Origin: Diplocarpon mali
Lineage: Eukaryota; Ascomycota; Leotiomycetes; Helotiales; Drepanopezizaceae
Direction of reading: 5' to 3'
NCBI GenBank assembly: GCA_024741835.1
Contig: JAENRP010000400.1
Coordinates: forward strand, 1-36,770
Length of the DNA stretch: 36,770 bases
The first letter of the stretch is position 1. Every line of letters begins with the position of its first letter. This document shows, in pieces, positions 12,618 to 24,700 of the stretch. A program made the translations under genes and the position numbers. Under the pieces are notes generated by a model. The model was not told the DNA's origin, made no database searches, and saw nothing but the letters and a program-made list of their open reading frames with translations.

Positions 12618-12667
12618 GAAATCTGCCTTAAAAATCAAGGAACTCGAAGCCTAGTTTTCTAAACTCT

Positions 12668-12672
12668 GCATC
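12668..12672. repeat. Target-site duplication GCATC, left of B copy 2
   Basis: GCATC directly precedes the LTR start at 12673 and recurs as GCATC at 20273-20277 directly after the LTR end at 20272. Removing copy 2 and one GCATC rejoins the gag frame of element E without a shift. Confidence 0.9.
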
Positions 12673-12869
12673 TATAGTGCAGTCGGCTGGAGGGCCTTCA
12701 TTAGGTCGCTTAAGAGGCTTGCAGAAGTAGGAGAAGATGATTGATTATATTATTCTTTAATATATATATAGTAAAGAGACTTCAGAAAGAAAAGGGAGAG
12801 TCTATGACTTAGTAGAGTTATATAAAGGGTCTTTAAAATAAGTAGAGACTTTGCCTATTCTATATAATA
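12673..12869 (-). repeat. Family B copy 2: 3' LTR (197 bp)
   Basis: On the minus strand it starts TATTATATAGAATAGGC, a heavily mutated version of TGTCGTGCAGAATGGGC, and ends CCGACTGCACTATA. The edge facing the element interior is the mutated one, while the outer part keeps AATGAAGGCCCTCCAGCC. Confidence 0.93.
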
Positions 12870-14358
12870 TACTCCTTAGTTAGGCGATGCACTTAGAATC
12901 GCTTAGCTATATAAATAAAATAAAAGAAAGAATAGCAATTATAAAGAAAAGAGGCTCTATCTTATATACTATCCCTTTAAAGGTTGTTCCTTTTAGAATA
13001 AGAAGGGTCGCTATAAGTAATAAGCGTTCTTAAGAATCTTTGCGATTCTATACTAATGCTCTATTAGGCTTCTTATAGAGTATTTCTATTATAAAGGTTC
13101 TCCTTTCCTTCTTTTAAAAACAATCCTCTTTTATTATTTAAAATATTGTCTTTATACTAATAATTTTTAAATATAAAAGGAACTCCTGCTTATTATAGCC
13201 CCAGCCGCCTTTGCAAAGTAAGACCCTTAAAGTCCCTATACCCTGCGTTATACTAACTTTGCGCTAAGTCGCTAGCACTCCCTTAGGAGCTGCTACCTTA
13301 GCGCGCTTATTCCAGCGCTTATTAGGCAATAAGCCACTGCCGCTATCACCTCTGCTGCTACTGCCGCTACTGCCGCCGCTGCTAAAGAGCCCTGCCCTTA
13401 CTATATATCGTATGCTAAAGCCTACAATAGAATATAATAACGCGTACATATACTATATTATATATAAGAGTATTAGCAATCTCGATTATTAGTGCTTTAA
13501 TAGTACCTTTAATATACATTACATTTATTATACTATATTAAGCAATAGCTGCTAATAGGCCAGCGGCCTTCTCCTTACCTCTTAAGAGGCTATTATATTA
13601 GCTTATGCCCGTAGTACCTTTAAAGAGGAGGTAGTACTACTACTTAATATAATAAAAGGTACGCTTTAGAGCTTCTATAGTATATTTATTAAATCTTATT
13701 AAGTTTAAGGCTAATTTTAAAAGATAGGAGCAATCGGACCTTAGTATTAGGAGGGCCTGCTATTCCTATAAGTAATAGTACCGCTACCTCCTTTACTCCT
13801 AGTATATTATTCCCATTTGCTCCTAGCCCCTTTAGCTTAGACCTATTCGCCCTTGCTATTGCTACTATTACTTTTATCCCATTTGCCGCTGCTATTGCAG
13901 CTGCTACTATAGTATTGCCCTTTATCTCCCCTACCCCTGCCTTTGCTATTACCGCTCCTACCGTCGCTGCTACCCTTGCCGTCCTTGCCCCTATCGCCCC
14001 TGCCGTACCTCCTACCTTTGCCCTTACTATCGCTAGTATATTTACTAGCAGGCCTTTAGCCAAAGGAGTGCCTTTAGGCCTCTTTTAAAAGGAGATCTAT
14101 GCAAAGCTTATGACTATAGTATTGCGGCTCTTGACCTTAGTTAGGAGAATCTAAGAGAGGGTCGCGCCTTATAATAGCAGCTTAAGAATATTACCTATTT
14201 TATATTTTTAGAAAAAAGGAGAAGCTTCTATAGTACACTTTATAAAAGAAAATAAATAAATATAATTATAAGAGAGTAGGAGCTTATAAGTATAAGTCTT
14301 TTAATAATAAGTAACTACTTGCTAGCAAGTATAAGTTGCTAAACGATTATTTAAAAGC
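12870..14358 (-). pseudogene. Family B copy 2: 3' region with two open stretches
   Basis: Two stretches remain free of stops on the minus strand. The one at 13689-14063 (124 codons, non-ATG start) reads AKGLLVNILAIVRAK and continues Ala/Gly/Val-rich, with a tail RLLLSFKISLKLNKI. The one at 13264-13449 (61 codons) reads a hydrophobic MYALLYSIVGFSIRYIV, then a Gly/Ser-rich linker (SSGGSSGSSSRG) and a basic tail LLPNKRWNKRAKV. The order (Ala-rich, hydrophobic helix, Ser/Gly linker, basic tail) recurs in copy 3. The Ala-rich stretch is two bases out of phase with RT here but in phase in copy 3. Function unknown. Confidence 0.5.
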
Positions 14359-17300
14359 TCTAAAGGTTTAATAAATAAATAAAGCTTTTAAACTTCTAGC
14401 AGTCTAGGTTTTTAATAAGCCTATCTATATAAATTTCCTTAATAGAGAGGTAAATTATTTAAAAGCTTCCTTTTTAATACTTTTAATAAATCTATATATT
14501 ACTAATTTCGATATATTAAAGGCTTATTTTAATCTTCTTATTCTTTATAATAATTAGCCAAATCGTCTATTAGTTATCGCAATATATATTCTATTTAAAG
14601 AGGGAGTCTATGCGAATCTCCTTAAAGAGGCGTTTTATAGCTATTATCTTCTTTATAGTAAAAACCATATTATAGAGTTCTACTTTAGTAAAGGAGAGTA
14701 TAATAGTCGCTTAGCAATTTGCTTTTTAAATAATTAGTCCTTTAAATAAGAAGAAGATATATCCTTAAAAGGATCTATAAGTTTTTTAATTATCTTTAAA
14801 AGAAGTATTTAAAGACGCGATCAATTGGTATTCCTTAGCCTTAAAGCTATAGGCAATTCTTAAAAAGCATATACTATATAAGTATTAAAGTATCTAGTCC
14901 GCAGCTAAGAGGTACTTAAAGCTTAGATTAATTAAGAAGAAAGATAGTTAAAAGACTGCAAATGCAATATCTAAGCATATTATAATTACTATATAAAGAA
15001 TAAAGCCTATTTTCTTTTAATACTCCTTTACCTTTTTTAAAAAAGCTTGCCTTAAGTTCTTAATAAACTCCTTTTTTAATAATAGAGTATTAAGCACTTT
15101 CCTTATATTAGCTTTAAACTTTTAAGCGATCTTTTTAATATAAGTATTATAAATTAAGGAGATCCTCTTTACCTTTTTATCTTAAATAATCCTTACTTTA
15201 AAGAACTAAGAGATATCTCTTATAATAGTAAGCTTATATGCCCTCTTTAAGTCTTTAATTAGATAAGTCGCTTAATCTAAGTTAAAGGCCTTATATAATA
15301 CTTAAATATTATTAATATAAAATACTATAAAGATTATATAATCCTTTATTATAAAAATATAAGGCTCCTCGCCTAGTAGCTTAAGTTAAAGGCCCTTAAG
15401 CGTTTTAACAAAGTTCCTATACTATAGTACTAAAGAGTCTTTTAGCCTATAGAGCGCGCGGTCCAATTCTACTACTATACTAAGGCGCTTAAAGCCATTT
15501 AATAAGAAGCATTTGATTAAAGTACTCCTTAGGTCTTTAAGAGCGTTAACAAATGTATTAATAATATCAAACTGCTTTACTTTTATATCGAAGTATACTA
15601 TAAGTGCTATTAGTACTTTAAAGGACTTTACTATAAGTGTAATTATATAGGTTAAGAAAATTAAAGTTTTATCTTAAAGATCCTCTTATATAACTAGCTA
15701 TAATCGGCACTTTAAAAGCTTGCTAAAGCTATTAACCTTATAAGTAAAAACCTATTTTAATAGTATTAGCAAAGGCTTTAAGTAGTCCTTTTATATAATT
15801 CTTTAATAACTTTGAGATTTTAGATTCCTAATCTCTTAATGCTCTCTTTCTTTAAATCATTTACTAAAAGAGTGCTTCTTTAAGTTTAGCCATCCTTTTA
15901 AAGGCTTTAGTAAAAAGCCTTAATACTATAAGCAATTAAGAGATTGCACTTTATCCTTTACCTAACTATAAACTATAGCTTTAATAATTATATAAACTAT
16001 TAAATAGTCCTTTCTATCTTCCTTTATCTATTCATTTACTTAAAAGGTCGATATAAACTCTTATATATATAAGGAGTAAGGTAAATCAATATTACTTTAA
16101 AAGAGTATATACTTTAAAGTAGTAGCGTATACTTTTAAAGTCTCTTATTATTTAACGCTTAAGTATTTTATTCTCTTTTGCTTAAAAAGAGGGAATTCCT
16201 TTTTACGCTTTTCTTTATAAGTCTCTTCCTCTATTTTTATTATTACTAAAGGTTCCTTTAAGAGTCTAAGTAGCTTTATCTCTTAAGCTTAAAATCTTTA
16301 AACTAGTATTATAACTTAAGGTATTATATTATTACAACCTGCTCCTTTTATTAAATCGCTTCTTATAAGACTATTAAAGCTCTTTCCAGATCTTAGTAAT
16401 AGTGCTTTTAGCCTTTTACTAAAGTTTACTAAGGCCTACCTTTATAATTAAAGACTTTATTTTAAAGCCCTTAAGCTATCTTTATTCTTATATAGAATAG
16501 CAGCTAAAGATCTGCCGATCGCCTTATAGAACTTATCTTTAAAGACTCTTTTAAAGTCGTCTATAGTTCCTTCTTTAATAGGGCCTTTATAAAGAATTAT
16601 TACCCTTAAGTTTTAATCGCCATTTGCCTTCTTAAAGACTAGCGAAGTAGCTTCCAGTTCGCTTGCTTTTACCTTTAAGTTTCTAAGCAGGTCTTTTAAA
16701 GAATTTAGATTTAAGTTAAGGCCTTTTATATTATTAATTAAAGGCTATAAAGTAGTATTAATCTATAATATAAGCTCTTCTTATATAGCGGCTTCTTTCG
16801 CAGCGATTGCATTTAGCCTTATAATAAGTTCCAATTCTTTAAAAATGCCTTCGAACTTAGCGTCCTAAGCTCCCTCTCCCTCTTTAATCAATTAAAGGGT
16901 TATTTTAAATTCTTAATATAATATAGGGTTTATATACTTAGCTTTTAGACTATAGAAGAAAGACTTATCGAATTCGATATTATAAGTTATTATTACTTAT
17001 TAAAGCATAGGAACTTAGATTTTATAAATATTAAAGGTAATATATCTAATTAAGTAACCTAGGTACTTTTATAGTTCAATTTTAAAGGTTTAGCAATCCC
17101 TTTTTACCTCCCTCTCTTTAATTAAAGGGTATGCGCAAGTACTATATATATAAATGTAACTCTAGTTAGGCTTTAAGCTCGCTATTATCTACTTAATAAA
17201 TAGTAGCTTATAAAATCGAAAATACTACTTAAACTAATTATAAAAAGCCTTACTTAATAAGATCATCTTCTTCTTAGTAAGTAGGGAGATATTATAAAGG

Positions 17301-20059
17301 TATATAGCAGCTTTTATAACCTTTGGCTAAAGGCTTGCTAAAAGCCTAGCGTAGATCCTTATTTTAATAAAGCGTTTAATTAACTCCCTTCTTACTTACT
17401 TTACGCCTTTATTAGATTAGTATATATAAGTAAGAATAAGCTTTAAATCGATTCTCTTCTCTTTTACCTATCTTTAGTACTCTATAAGAGAGTCTTCCTT
17501 TAAGGAGATTATTAAAGTATTATTATCTTACCTAATCTTATAAATAGAAAGCCTATATTAGCGTTTCACTTATACTTTAAAGGCCTAGAGGACCTTTATA
17601 ATTATATCTTTGCCCTTTAATCTTAGTAAAAACGTCTAAAGTATACTACTATACTTATCTTTAATTAAAAGAACCTATAAGCAATTATTATATAAGTTAT
17701 TTAAAAAGTTAAAAAGATCCTAGGAGATCTTAAAGAAGGGCCTTAGAGATCGGTTCTTAAAGGTAGTATAAGATATAACTTGCTTAGCAAATACTACTAT
17801 ATATATAAGGTACTTTAGCCTTTGTATTTCCTTGATCTTCACCCTCTTAGCGCACTTAACTAGTACTTAGAGAGCCTTTGCGCCTAAGTGGCTAGTGCAA
17901 AGGTGTTATATATACGCATTATTATCCTATACCCTAGTAGGCATATAGCTAGACTAAAACCTATTATAAAGTATTGTCTTAGCTATAGGAAATGCTATTA
18001 AAGTAGAGAAGTTATATTAAAGTATATTTAAAAGATTTAAATAGTTAATAGGCTTATATTTAAAGAAAACGAGGTTATAATAACGCTTTAATTAAGCTCA
18101 CTTTATAGAATCTATAATACTCTTAAAGCGTAAAGTAAGGTCTACCCTAGAGTATTAAAAACCCTTATTTGTAAAGAGCCTTTTTAAGATAATATTAATA
18201 GTAAACTCCTTTATAATAGTAATATTATATAGCATTATCCTTATAAGAGAGCTATTATATTATAGAAGAGATTCTGCTATATATCTATTATCTTTCTTAA
18301 TAATTAGGAGTCTTGAGGTACTTACTTTAATATATTACTATAAGTTGCTAAAAGGCTTAAAGGTGCTTATAATAAGTAAATCCTTTGAATTAATAATATA
18401 AGTAGCTATACAATTATTAAGGAGCGTACTTAAGGAAAGCGGGTAGCATTCTAGCTTAAAGAGGTAGTAGATATTAAACGATTTTTTAAAAGCGTTAAAG
18501 GTAGAAGGATCTATTATTATAAAGACTGGTAAGTTCTTCCTTTTACCTAAACCATCCTTCTTAAAGGCTAAAGCCTTTCCTTTAAATTTATCAATTGCTA
18601 TTACTATAATATTATTCTCTTTAAGCTATGCTTAAAGACCTTTGAATTAGTCTCTTGCGTTTAATACCTTTTATATTTATAGGACCTCCTTTTATAAAGG
18701 GAGAACCTTTATATTTTCCTTACGCCTATCTATAGTATATAATAGTTTCTAATAGTCCTAGGGCTTTTAATAGTAATTAGTAGAGCCTTTATAAGGGTAC
18801 TTAGGCCTAATCTCCCTTCTAAAGCTTATAAAGCGATTTCGAGAGCTACTTGCTAAAGCCTGTAAAGGGGTTTTAGTATTTAAGAGAGACTCTTAAGTAG
18901 TAAAAACTGCTAGCCCTTTATTATCAATTGCTTTATTAGATTTAATACCTGCTAAGGCGCGGCTTAACTGCATTAGGTTATACTTATATAAGGTTCTTAT
19001 CTACTTATTAGTAATTATTTCCTCTTTTAAGTAAGTCGCCTAACTTAGATTAATCTTTATTATAACTAAGTTTAAAAAGTCAATTACTTCTAATCTTCCT
19101 TTAATCTTAAGAAGACTATATTATTCTGCTAGGTAGTACGCCTCTTGCTACTCTTAGATCTACTATTAAGTATTAGTTCTCTTAGTCTTACCTTAGTATA
19201 ATATATCGCAGTACTAGAGCCTTATCTGAGATTGAATAGCCTTATTAAAAGGCGTAATATCACGCTTTAAAATAGATACTAGGCCTTAAAGTAAGAGTTG
19301 CTAATTTACTAAATTAGCATATAGGTCGTTAGCAGTAGTTCTACTTATAGGAGTATCTCTATTAGGTATTAAGGAGGAGAGCTTCTTAGCTTAGATTTAA
19401 GCTTAAGCTATTGCAAAAGCTAGAAGCGTTCTATCGATAGTCTTAGAGACCTATTTTAATAGTAGTTTATAGTATTTGCATTAGGTCTTCTAAGTCTCCT
19501 TGCGCATAAGGTGCTCTTTTATTAGGATTTTATATTTATCTTTAATATCTTTATAAAAGGCTTATAAAAGAGGAACTTTTAACAGATCTCCTAAGGAAAA
19601 GCAGGTATAAATCTATTTAAATAGAGTTGCTATATACTCTTTATATAACCTCGCGTATACTATGCAAAGGTTAGCCATTTCCAATTCCTTAAGCTCTTAT
19701 ATAAAGGGAGCTTAAGGCTCAGTTTTTATAATTAACTTAAATAGGAGTCTTAGATTAGTAAAAATGGTAATATTATAAAGCTTAGTAAAAAATATATATT
19801 TACTAAACTACTTTACCTAAAAGGCAAAGGTATTAAGGCAAGGCTTAGAGATGCTTAAAGAGTTAGATATATTAAATAGAATCTAATGAAAAAGGTTAAG
19901 TATATAAATAAAGTTTGCAAATAAGGTTCGATTGGAAAATAGAGATTTATTAATTCAAAATAAAGGTCCTTTAAGTTATTATAAATATTCGAAAAGTCGG
20001 TTAAGAGCTTAAAGGGCCCTTTAGCCGATTGTATATAAAGAGAAAGCATATTAAAGTGC
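14359..20059 (-). pseudogene. Family B copy 2: degraded Gag-Pol
   Basis: This is the mirror image of the copy 3 polyprotein. The RT catalytic box is YINNI at 15305-15319, both Asp lost. The gag end lies near 20059 and the RNase H end near 14360. Stops are TAA/TAG at the same kinds of position as in copies 1 and 3. No frameshift is evident between gag and RT from the spacing: the RT box is 4953 bp from the LTR outer end, the same as in copy 1. Confidence 0.88.
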
Positions 20060-20075
20060 TTATAAGGCTTATAAC

Positions 20076-20272
20076 TATAGTACGGTTAGCTAGAGGGCCT
20101 TTATTAAGTCGCTTAAGAGGCTTGCAAAAGTAAGAGAAGATAATTGATTATATTATTCTTTAGTATATATATAGTAAGGAGACTTCGGAAAGAAAAGGGA
20201 GAGTCTATGACTTAGCAGAGTCATATAGAGGGTCTTTAGAATAAGTGGAGACTCCGCCCATTCTGCACAACA
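20076..20272 (-). repeat. Family B copy 2: 5' LTR (197 bp)
   Basis: On the minus strand it begins TGTTGTGCAGAATGGG (outer edge little mutated) and ends GCTAACCGTACTATA (inner edge mutated). It directly abuts the GCATC target duplication at 20273-20277. Confidence 0.94.
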
Positions 20273-20277
20273 GCATC
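20273..20277. repeat. Target-site duplication GCATC, right of B copy 2
   Basis: This is the second copy of the 5-bp duplication; see 12668-12672. It fixes the right boundary of copy 2 at 20272. Confidence 0.9.
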
Positions 20278-20753
20278 TAATATTTAAAAACCTTAATCAA
20301 AGGCCTTCTTTAGGAAAATCATTACGCCCTTTAGTTTAGTAATCGATAGGCTTTAAAGGGCAAAAACTAGCACGCGAACCTTAAATACCTAAATCCAGCT
20401 TCCCTTAGGTTAAATTAGCGATTTATTACCTTAGAAAAGTATAATAATCATATATAATTATATTAAAGAAATTCCTAGATTATCAATCGAATTTTATATA
20501 AAGCTTAGATTTTCTTTAGCAAGAACGCCTCTTAAGTTGGTTAAGGTATATATGCTTAAGATTACTTGAAATTATCTTTGAATTTTCTTTAAAATTGCGA
20601 TTTGATAGCTTTAATAACTTCGAGCTTTTGATTCGCAGGCTTAGCCTAGGAGTCGTATTACTAAAAGAGGAAAAGGAGTTTTTATTATTTTTATTCGTTT
20701 ATTACCGCACTTCCCCCCTTCCCTCTCTCCCTTTATATATTTCTTTAAAATCC
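20278..20753 (+). pseudogene. Element E: continuation of the gag-like frame
   Basis: The E frame continues directly from 12672 (after removing copy 2), reading CI*YLKTL across the junction, then SNR*ALKGKN*HANLKYLN and RFITLEKYNN by about 20445. The C...Y (possibly Cys) spacing suggests a zinc-knuckle remnant, but I cannot show all ligands. The frame fades after about 20640. From there to 20753 the DNA is T/C-rich with no clear gene. Confidence 0.55.
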
Positions 20754-20798
20754 ACTTGCAGGCCTGACCTGCGAGTTAAAAAAAAAAAAAAAAAAAAA
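20754..20798 (+). repeat. 23-bp palindrome followed by a 21-A tract
   Basis: The motif at 20754-20776 starts ACTTGCAGGCC and ends ACCTGCGAGT, one of the least mutated copies. It is followed after one T by 21 consecutive A (20778-20798). The position after the end of the E frame suggests either a poly(A)-ended retrocopy or an A-tract that belongs with the motif. Confidence 0.85.
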
Positions 20799-21009
20799 CC
20801 CTCTCTCCTCTCCCTACCTTTACAACTTTAAGTACTAACCTTACTTACACTTATTATTTTTACAAATAGGGATTAGTATTCTCGACCTGCAAGAGTCTTA
20901 TATTCTTTATTAATAATAGTAGGGGCCGCTAGTTAAGTTAATTAGGGCATATATAGAGACCTAAAAGTAGAGGATCTTATGATATAAGTCATATAGTTAA
21001 ATAAGGATT
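20799..21009. other. Junction between elements E and D, no gene recognised
   Basis: This is C/T-rich then AT-rich sequence. The minus strand from about 20930 upward might be the last degraded part of D's RNase H region, but I find no motif to prove it. I looked for D's second LTR here (matches to 32620-32916) and found only short, unconvincing similarity. Confidence 0.3.
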
Positions 21010-21581
21010 AAGAAAGGGGTATATATAGGATTACTATTATACTTAGAGATAGTATGCAATGCCAACTACCTATTCTACCCCTAACTAGTGAATTGTCCTA
21101 GTTCTTATCTTTAGAAAGCCCGCTTATAGTGCTTCCTCCCTCTTTATCTTTAGTCTTCCCTTAGGCCTATTCTCAGGTGTTATTCCTGCTCCCTCTTATA
21201 GTACGTTTTAACTTAAAGTTAGGAGTATAAGTAAAGAGTCCTAACTGGTCTAGGATCTTTTTAATATACTATTCTTAGTTTAACTAGAGTTTTTAAGTAG
21301 AGCGGTTCCTTATAACGCAGATACTTAAGATCTTATAAATTCCCCTTAGATCCTTATTATTAAATTGTTTTCAAATAGTTATAGAGAACTAATCCAATTG
21401 AGTAATCATTTTAGCAGCTATAGCAATATCGTCGATATATAATAGCAATTTGATTCTACGCTTAATATAAGTAAATAGATAAAGGTTAGCTAAGCTTTAA
21501 ACGAATCCTATTTCTATTAAAGTAGAGCTATATAAGAGATTCTAATCATAGGCTGAATGCTTAAGCCTATAGATACTGTAA
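21010..21581 (-). pseudogene. Element D: C-terminal half of Copia RT (split gene)
   Basis: The minus strand reads the second half of RVT_2: YRLKHSAYD*NLLYSS (normally LYGLKQxxxxWN), LIEIGFV*SLANLYLF, then the catalytic box YIDDIAIAA with both Asp kept (21425-21439), then QYIKKILDQLGL near 21240. It is separated from its N-terminal half (from 29187) by family B copy 3. Joining the halves across one AGTAT keeps a single frame. The part toward 21010 is weak. It is non-functional because of the insertion and in-frame stops. Confidence 0.88.
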
Positions 21582-21586
21582 AGTAT
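21582..21586. repeat. Target-site duplication AGTAT, left of B copy 3
   Basis: AGTAT precedes the LTR start TG at 21587. The same AGTAT follows the other LTR end CA at 29182-29186. It lies inside the RT frame of element D. Confidence 0.93.
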
Positions 21587-21783
21587 TGTCGTGCAGAATG
21601 GGCGGAGTCTCCACTTATTCTAAAGACCCTCTACGTGATTCTGCTAAGTCATAGACTCTCCCTTTTCTTTCCGAAGTCTCCTTACTATATATATATTAGA
21701 TAATAATATAATTAATTATCTTCCCCTACTTTTGCAAGCCTCTTAAGCGACCTAATAAAGGCCCTTTAGCCGACTGTACTATA
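21587..21783 (+). repeat. Family B copy 3: 5' LTR (197 bp)
   Basis: It starts TGTCGTGCAGAATGGGC (outer edge intact) and ends CGACTGTACTATA (inner edge mutated, terminal CA now TA). A TATA-rich run lies at about 21686-21720. It is followed by GTTATAAGTCC, the place where a primer-binding site is expected; I could not match it to a tRNA. Confidence 0.95.
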
Positions 21784-21799
21784 GTTATAAGTCCTATAA

Positions 21800-24700
21800 G
21801 TACTTTAATATACTTTCTCTTTATATATAATTGACTAAAGGGCCCTTTAAGCTCTTAACCGACTTTTTAAGTATTTATAATAATTTAAAGGACCTTTATT
21901 TTTAATTAATAAATCTCTATTTTCTAATCGAACCTTATTTGCAAACTCTATTTATATACCTAACCTTTTTCACTAGACTCTATTTAATATATCTAATGCT
22001 TTAAGCATCTTTAAGCCTTACCTTAATACCTCTACTTCTTAAGTAAAGTGCTTTAGTAAATATATATTCTTTGCTAAACTTTATAATATTACCATTTTTA
22101 CTAATTTCAGACTCTTATTTAAGTCAATTATAAAGACTAAGCCTTAAGCTCCCTTTATATAAGAGCTTAAGGAATTAGAAACGGCCAACCTTTGTATAAT
22201 ATATATAAGGTTATATAAAGAGTATATAGCTACTCTGGCCGAATAGATTTACGCCTACTTTCCCTTAAGAGATCTATTAAAGGCTTCCCCTTTATAGGCT
22301 TCTTATAAGGATATTAAAGATAAATATAAAATCCTAATAAAGGAGTACCTTATGCGTAAGGAGACTTAGAAGACCTAATGCAAATACTACGAACTACTAT
22401 TAGAATAGGTCTTTAAGACCGTCGATAGAACGCTTTTAGCTTCTGCGATAGCTTAAGCTTAAATCTAAGCTAAGAAGCTCTCCTCTTTAATACTTAATAA
22501 AGATACTCTTATAAGTAGAACTATTACTAATAACTTATATGCTAATTTAGTAAACTAGCAACTCTTACTTTAAGGCCTAATATCTATTTTAAAGTATGAT
22601 ATTATGCCTTCTAATGAGGCTATTCAGTCTTAAATAAGGCTCTAGTACTACGATATACTATACTAAGGCAAGATTAAGAGAATTAATACTTAATAGTAGA
22701 TCTAGGAGTAGTAGGAGGCGTACTACTTAATAGAGTAATACAGTTTTCTTAAGATTAAAAGGAGATTAGGAGTAACTGATTTTTTAAACTTAATTATAGT
22801 AAAGATTAATCTAAGTTAGGCAACCTACTTAAAAGAGGAAATAATTACTAATAAGCAAATAGGAACCTTATATAAGTACGACCTAATACAGCTAAGCCGC
22901 GCCTTAGTAGGCATTGAATCCAATAGAGCAATTGATAATAAAGGGCTAGTAGTTTTTACTACTTAAGAGTCTCTCTTAAATGCCGAAACCCCTTCGCAGG
23001 CTCTAGCAAGTAGCTCTTGAAATCACTTTATAAGCTTTAGAAGGGAGATAAGGCCTAAGTGCCTTTATAAAGGCTTTATCAATTACTATTAGAAGCCTTA
23101 GGATTATCGGAAACTATTATATACTATAGATAGGCGTAAGGAAAATATAAAGGCTCTCCCCTTATAAGAGGAGGTCCTATAAATATAAAAGGCATTAAAC
23201 GCAAGAGACTAGTTCAAGGGTCTTTAAGCATAGCTTAAGGAGAATGATATTATAGTAATAGTAATTAATAAATTTAAAGGAAAGACTTCAGCCTTTAAAA
23301 AGGATAGTTTAGGCAAAAGGGAGAATTTACTAGTCTTTATAGTAATAGATCCCTTTGCTTTTAACGCTTTTAAAGAATCGTTTAATATCTACTACCTCTT
23401 TAAGCTAGAATGCCACCTGCTCTTTTTAAATATACTCTTTAATAATTGCGCAGCTACTTATATCATTAATTCGAAGGATTTACTTATTATAAGTACCTTT
23501 AAGCCTTTTAGCAACTTATAATAATATATTAAAGTAGGTACCTTAAGACTCTTAATTATTAGGAAAGGTAATAGATATATAGTAGACTCTCTTCTATAGC
23601 GTAATAGCTCTCCTATAGGGATAATACTACGTAATATTACTATTATAAAGGAGTTTACTACTAATATTATCTTAAAGAGGCTCTTTGCAGATAAGGGTTT
23701 TTAATACTTTAGGGTAGACCTTACTTTGCACTTTAAGAGCATTATAGATTCTATAAAGTAAGCTTAATTAAAGCGTTACTATAATCTCGTTTTCTTTAAA
23801 TATAAGCCTATTAACTATTTAAATCTGTTAAATATACTTTAATATAACTTCTCTACTTTAATAGTATTTCTTATAGCTAAGATAATGCTTTATAATAGGT
23901 TCTAGTCTAGCTATACGCCTATTAAGGTGCGGGATAATAATACGTATATATAGTACCTTCGCACTGGCTACTTAGGCGCAAAGGCTCTTTAAGCGCTAGT
24001 TAAGTGCGCTAAAAGAGTAAAGATCAAGGGAATATAAAGGCTAAAGTGCCTTATATGCGTAGTAGCGTTTGCTAAGTAAGTTATCTCTTATGCTACCTTT
24101 GAAAACCGATCTTTAAAGTCCTTTTTTAAGATCTATTAAGATCTCTTTAACTTTTTAAATAACTTATATAATAGCTGCTTATAGGTTCTTTTAATTAAGG
24201 ATAAGTATAGTAGTATACTTTAGACGTTCCTATTAAGATCGAAAGGCGGAAATATAGTTATAAAGGTCGTTTAGGCCTTTGAAGTATAAGTAAAACGCTA
24301 ATATAGGCTTTTTATTTATAAAATCAAGTAAGATAATAACACTTTAGTAATCTCCTTAAGGGAAGACTCTCTTATAAAGTATTAGAGATAGGTAAAAGAG
24401 AAGGGAATCGATTTAAAGCTTACTCTTACCTATATATACTAACCTAATAAAGGCGTAGAGTAAGTAGGAAAGGAGTTAAATTGCGCTTTATTAAAATAAG
24501 GATCTATGCTAGGCTTTTAGTAAGCCTTTGGCTAAAGGTTATAAAGGCTACTATATACTTTTATAATATCTCCTTACTTATTAGGAAGAAGATAATCTTA
24601 TTAAGCAAGGCTCTTTATAATTGATTTAAGTAGTATTTTCAATTTTATAAACTGCTACTTATTAAATAGATGATAGCAAGCTTAAAGCCTAACTAAAGTC

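Larger units (their letters stand above)
12046..12672 (+). pseudogene. Element E: gag-like frame, left segment
   Basis: One frame (starting at 12046) reads protein-like throughout with scattered TAA/TAG. It includes YYRTFT*VSNTLIN*KILNK and GCLFLLKLPTSL*NKIIKYF near 12247-12385, a pattern typical of retrotransposon Gag capsid regions in fungi (a glp..lq..i block after a leucine-rich stretch). A Lys/Glu-rich linker follows (KEKEPTSSF), then the 23-bp palindrome read in frame as TCGPSLRVKS, then FSKLC, possibly the start of a zinc knuckle. The left end is cut by family B copy 1 and the right end by copy 2. The exact superfamily of E is not settled, as I see no RT belonging to it. Confidence 0.7.
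12673..20272 (-). mobile_element. Family B LTR retrotransposon, copy 2 (complete, 7600 bp)
   Basis: It is a full-length Copia-order element on the minus strand, bounded by two 197-bp LTRs and a perfect 5-bp target duplication. It inserted into the gag of element E. Length and layout agree with copy 3 (7595 bp). All coding parts are inactivated by RIP-type transitions, and this copy looks the most degraded of the three. Confidence 0.95.

Noticed and set aside
12408..12638. 76-codon minus-strand ORF
   Set aside because: Antisense shadow of the element E gag frame.
20595..20831. 78-codon plus-strand ORF ending in poly-Lys
   Set aside because: It reads through the palindrome and the 21-A tract, out of phase with E. 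The lysines are just the A-tract.
20836..21009. Left LTR of element D
   Set aside because: Only a short resemblance (AGACCT...AAAAGTA) to 32620-32916. The ends and spacing do not fit.
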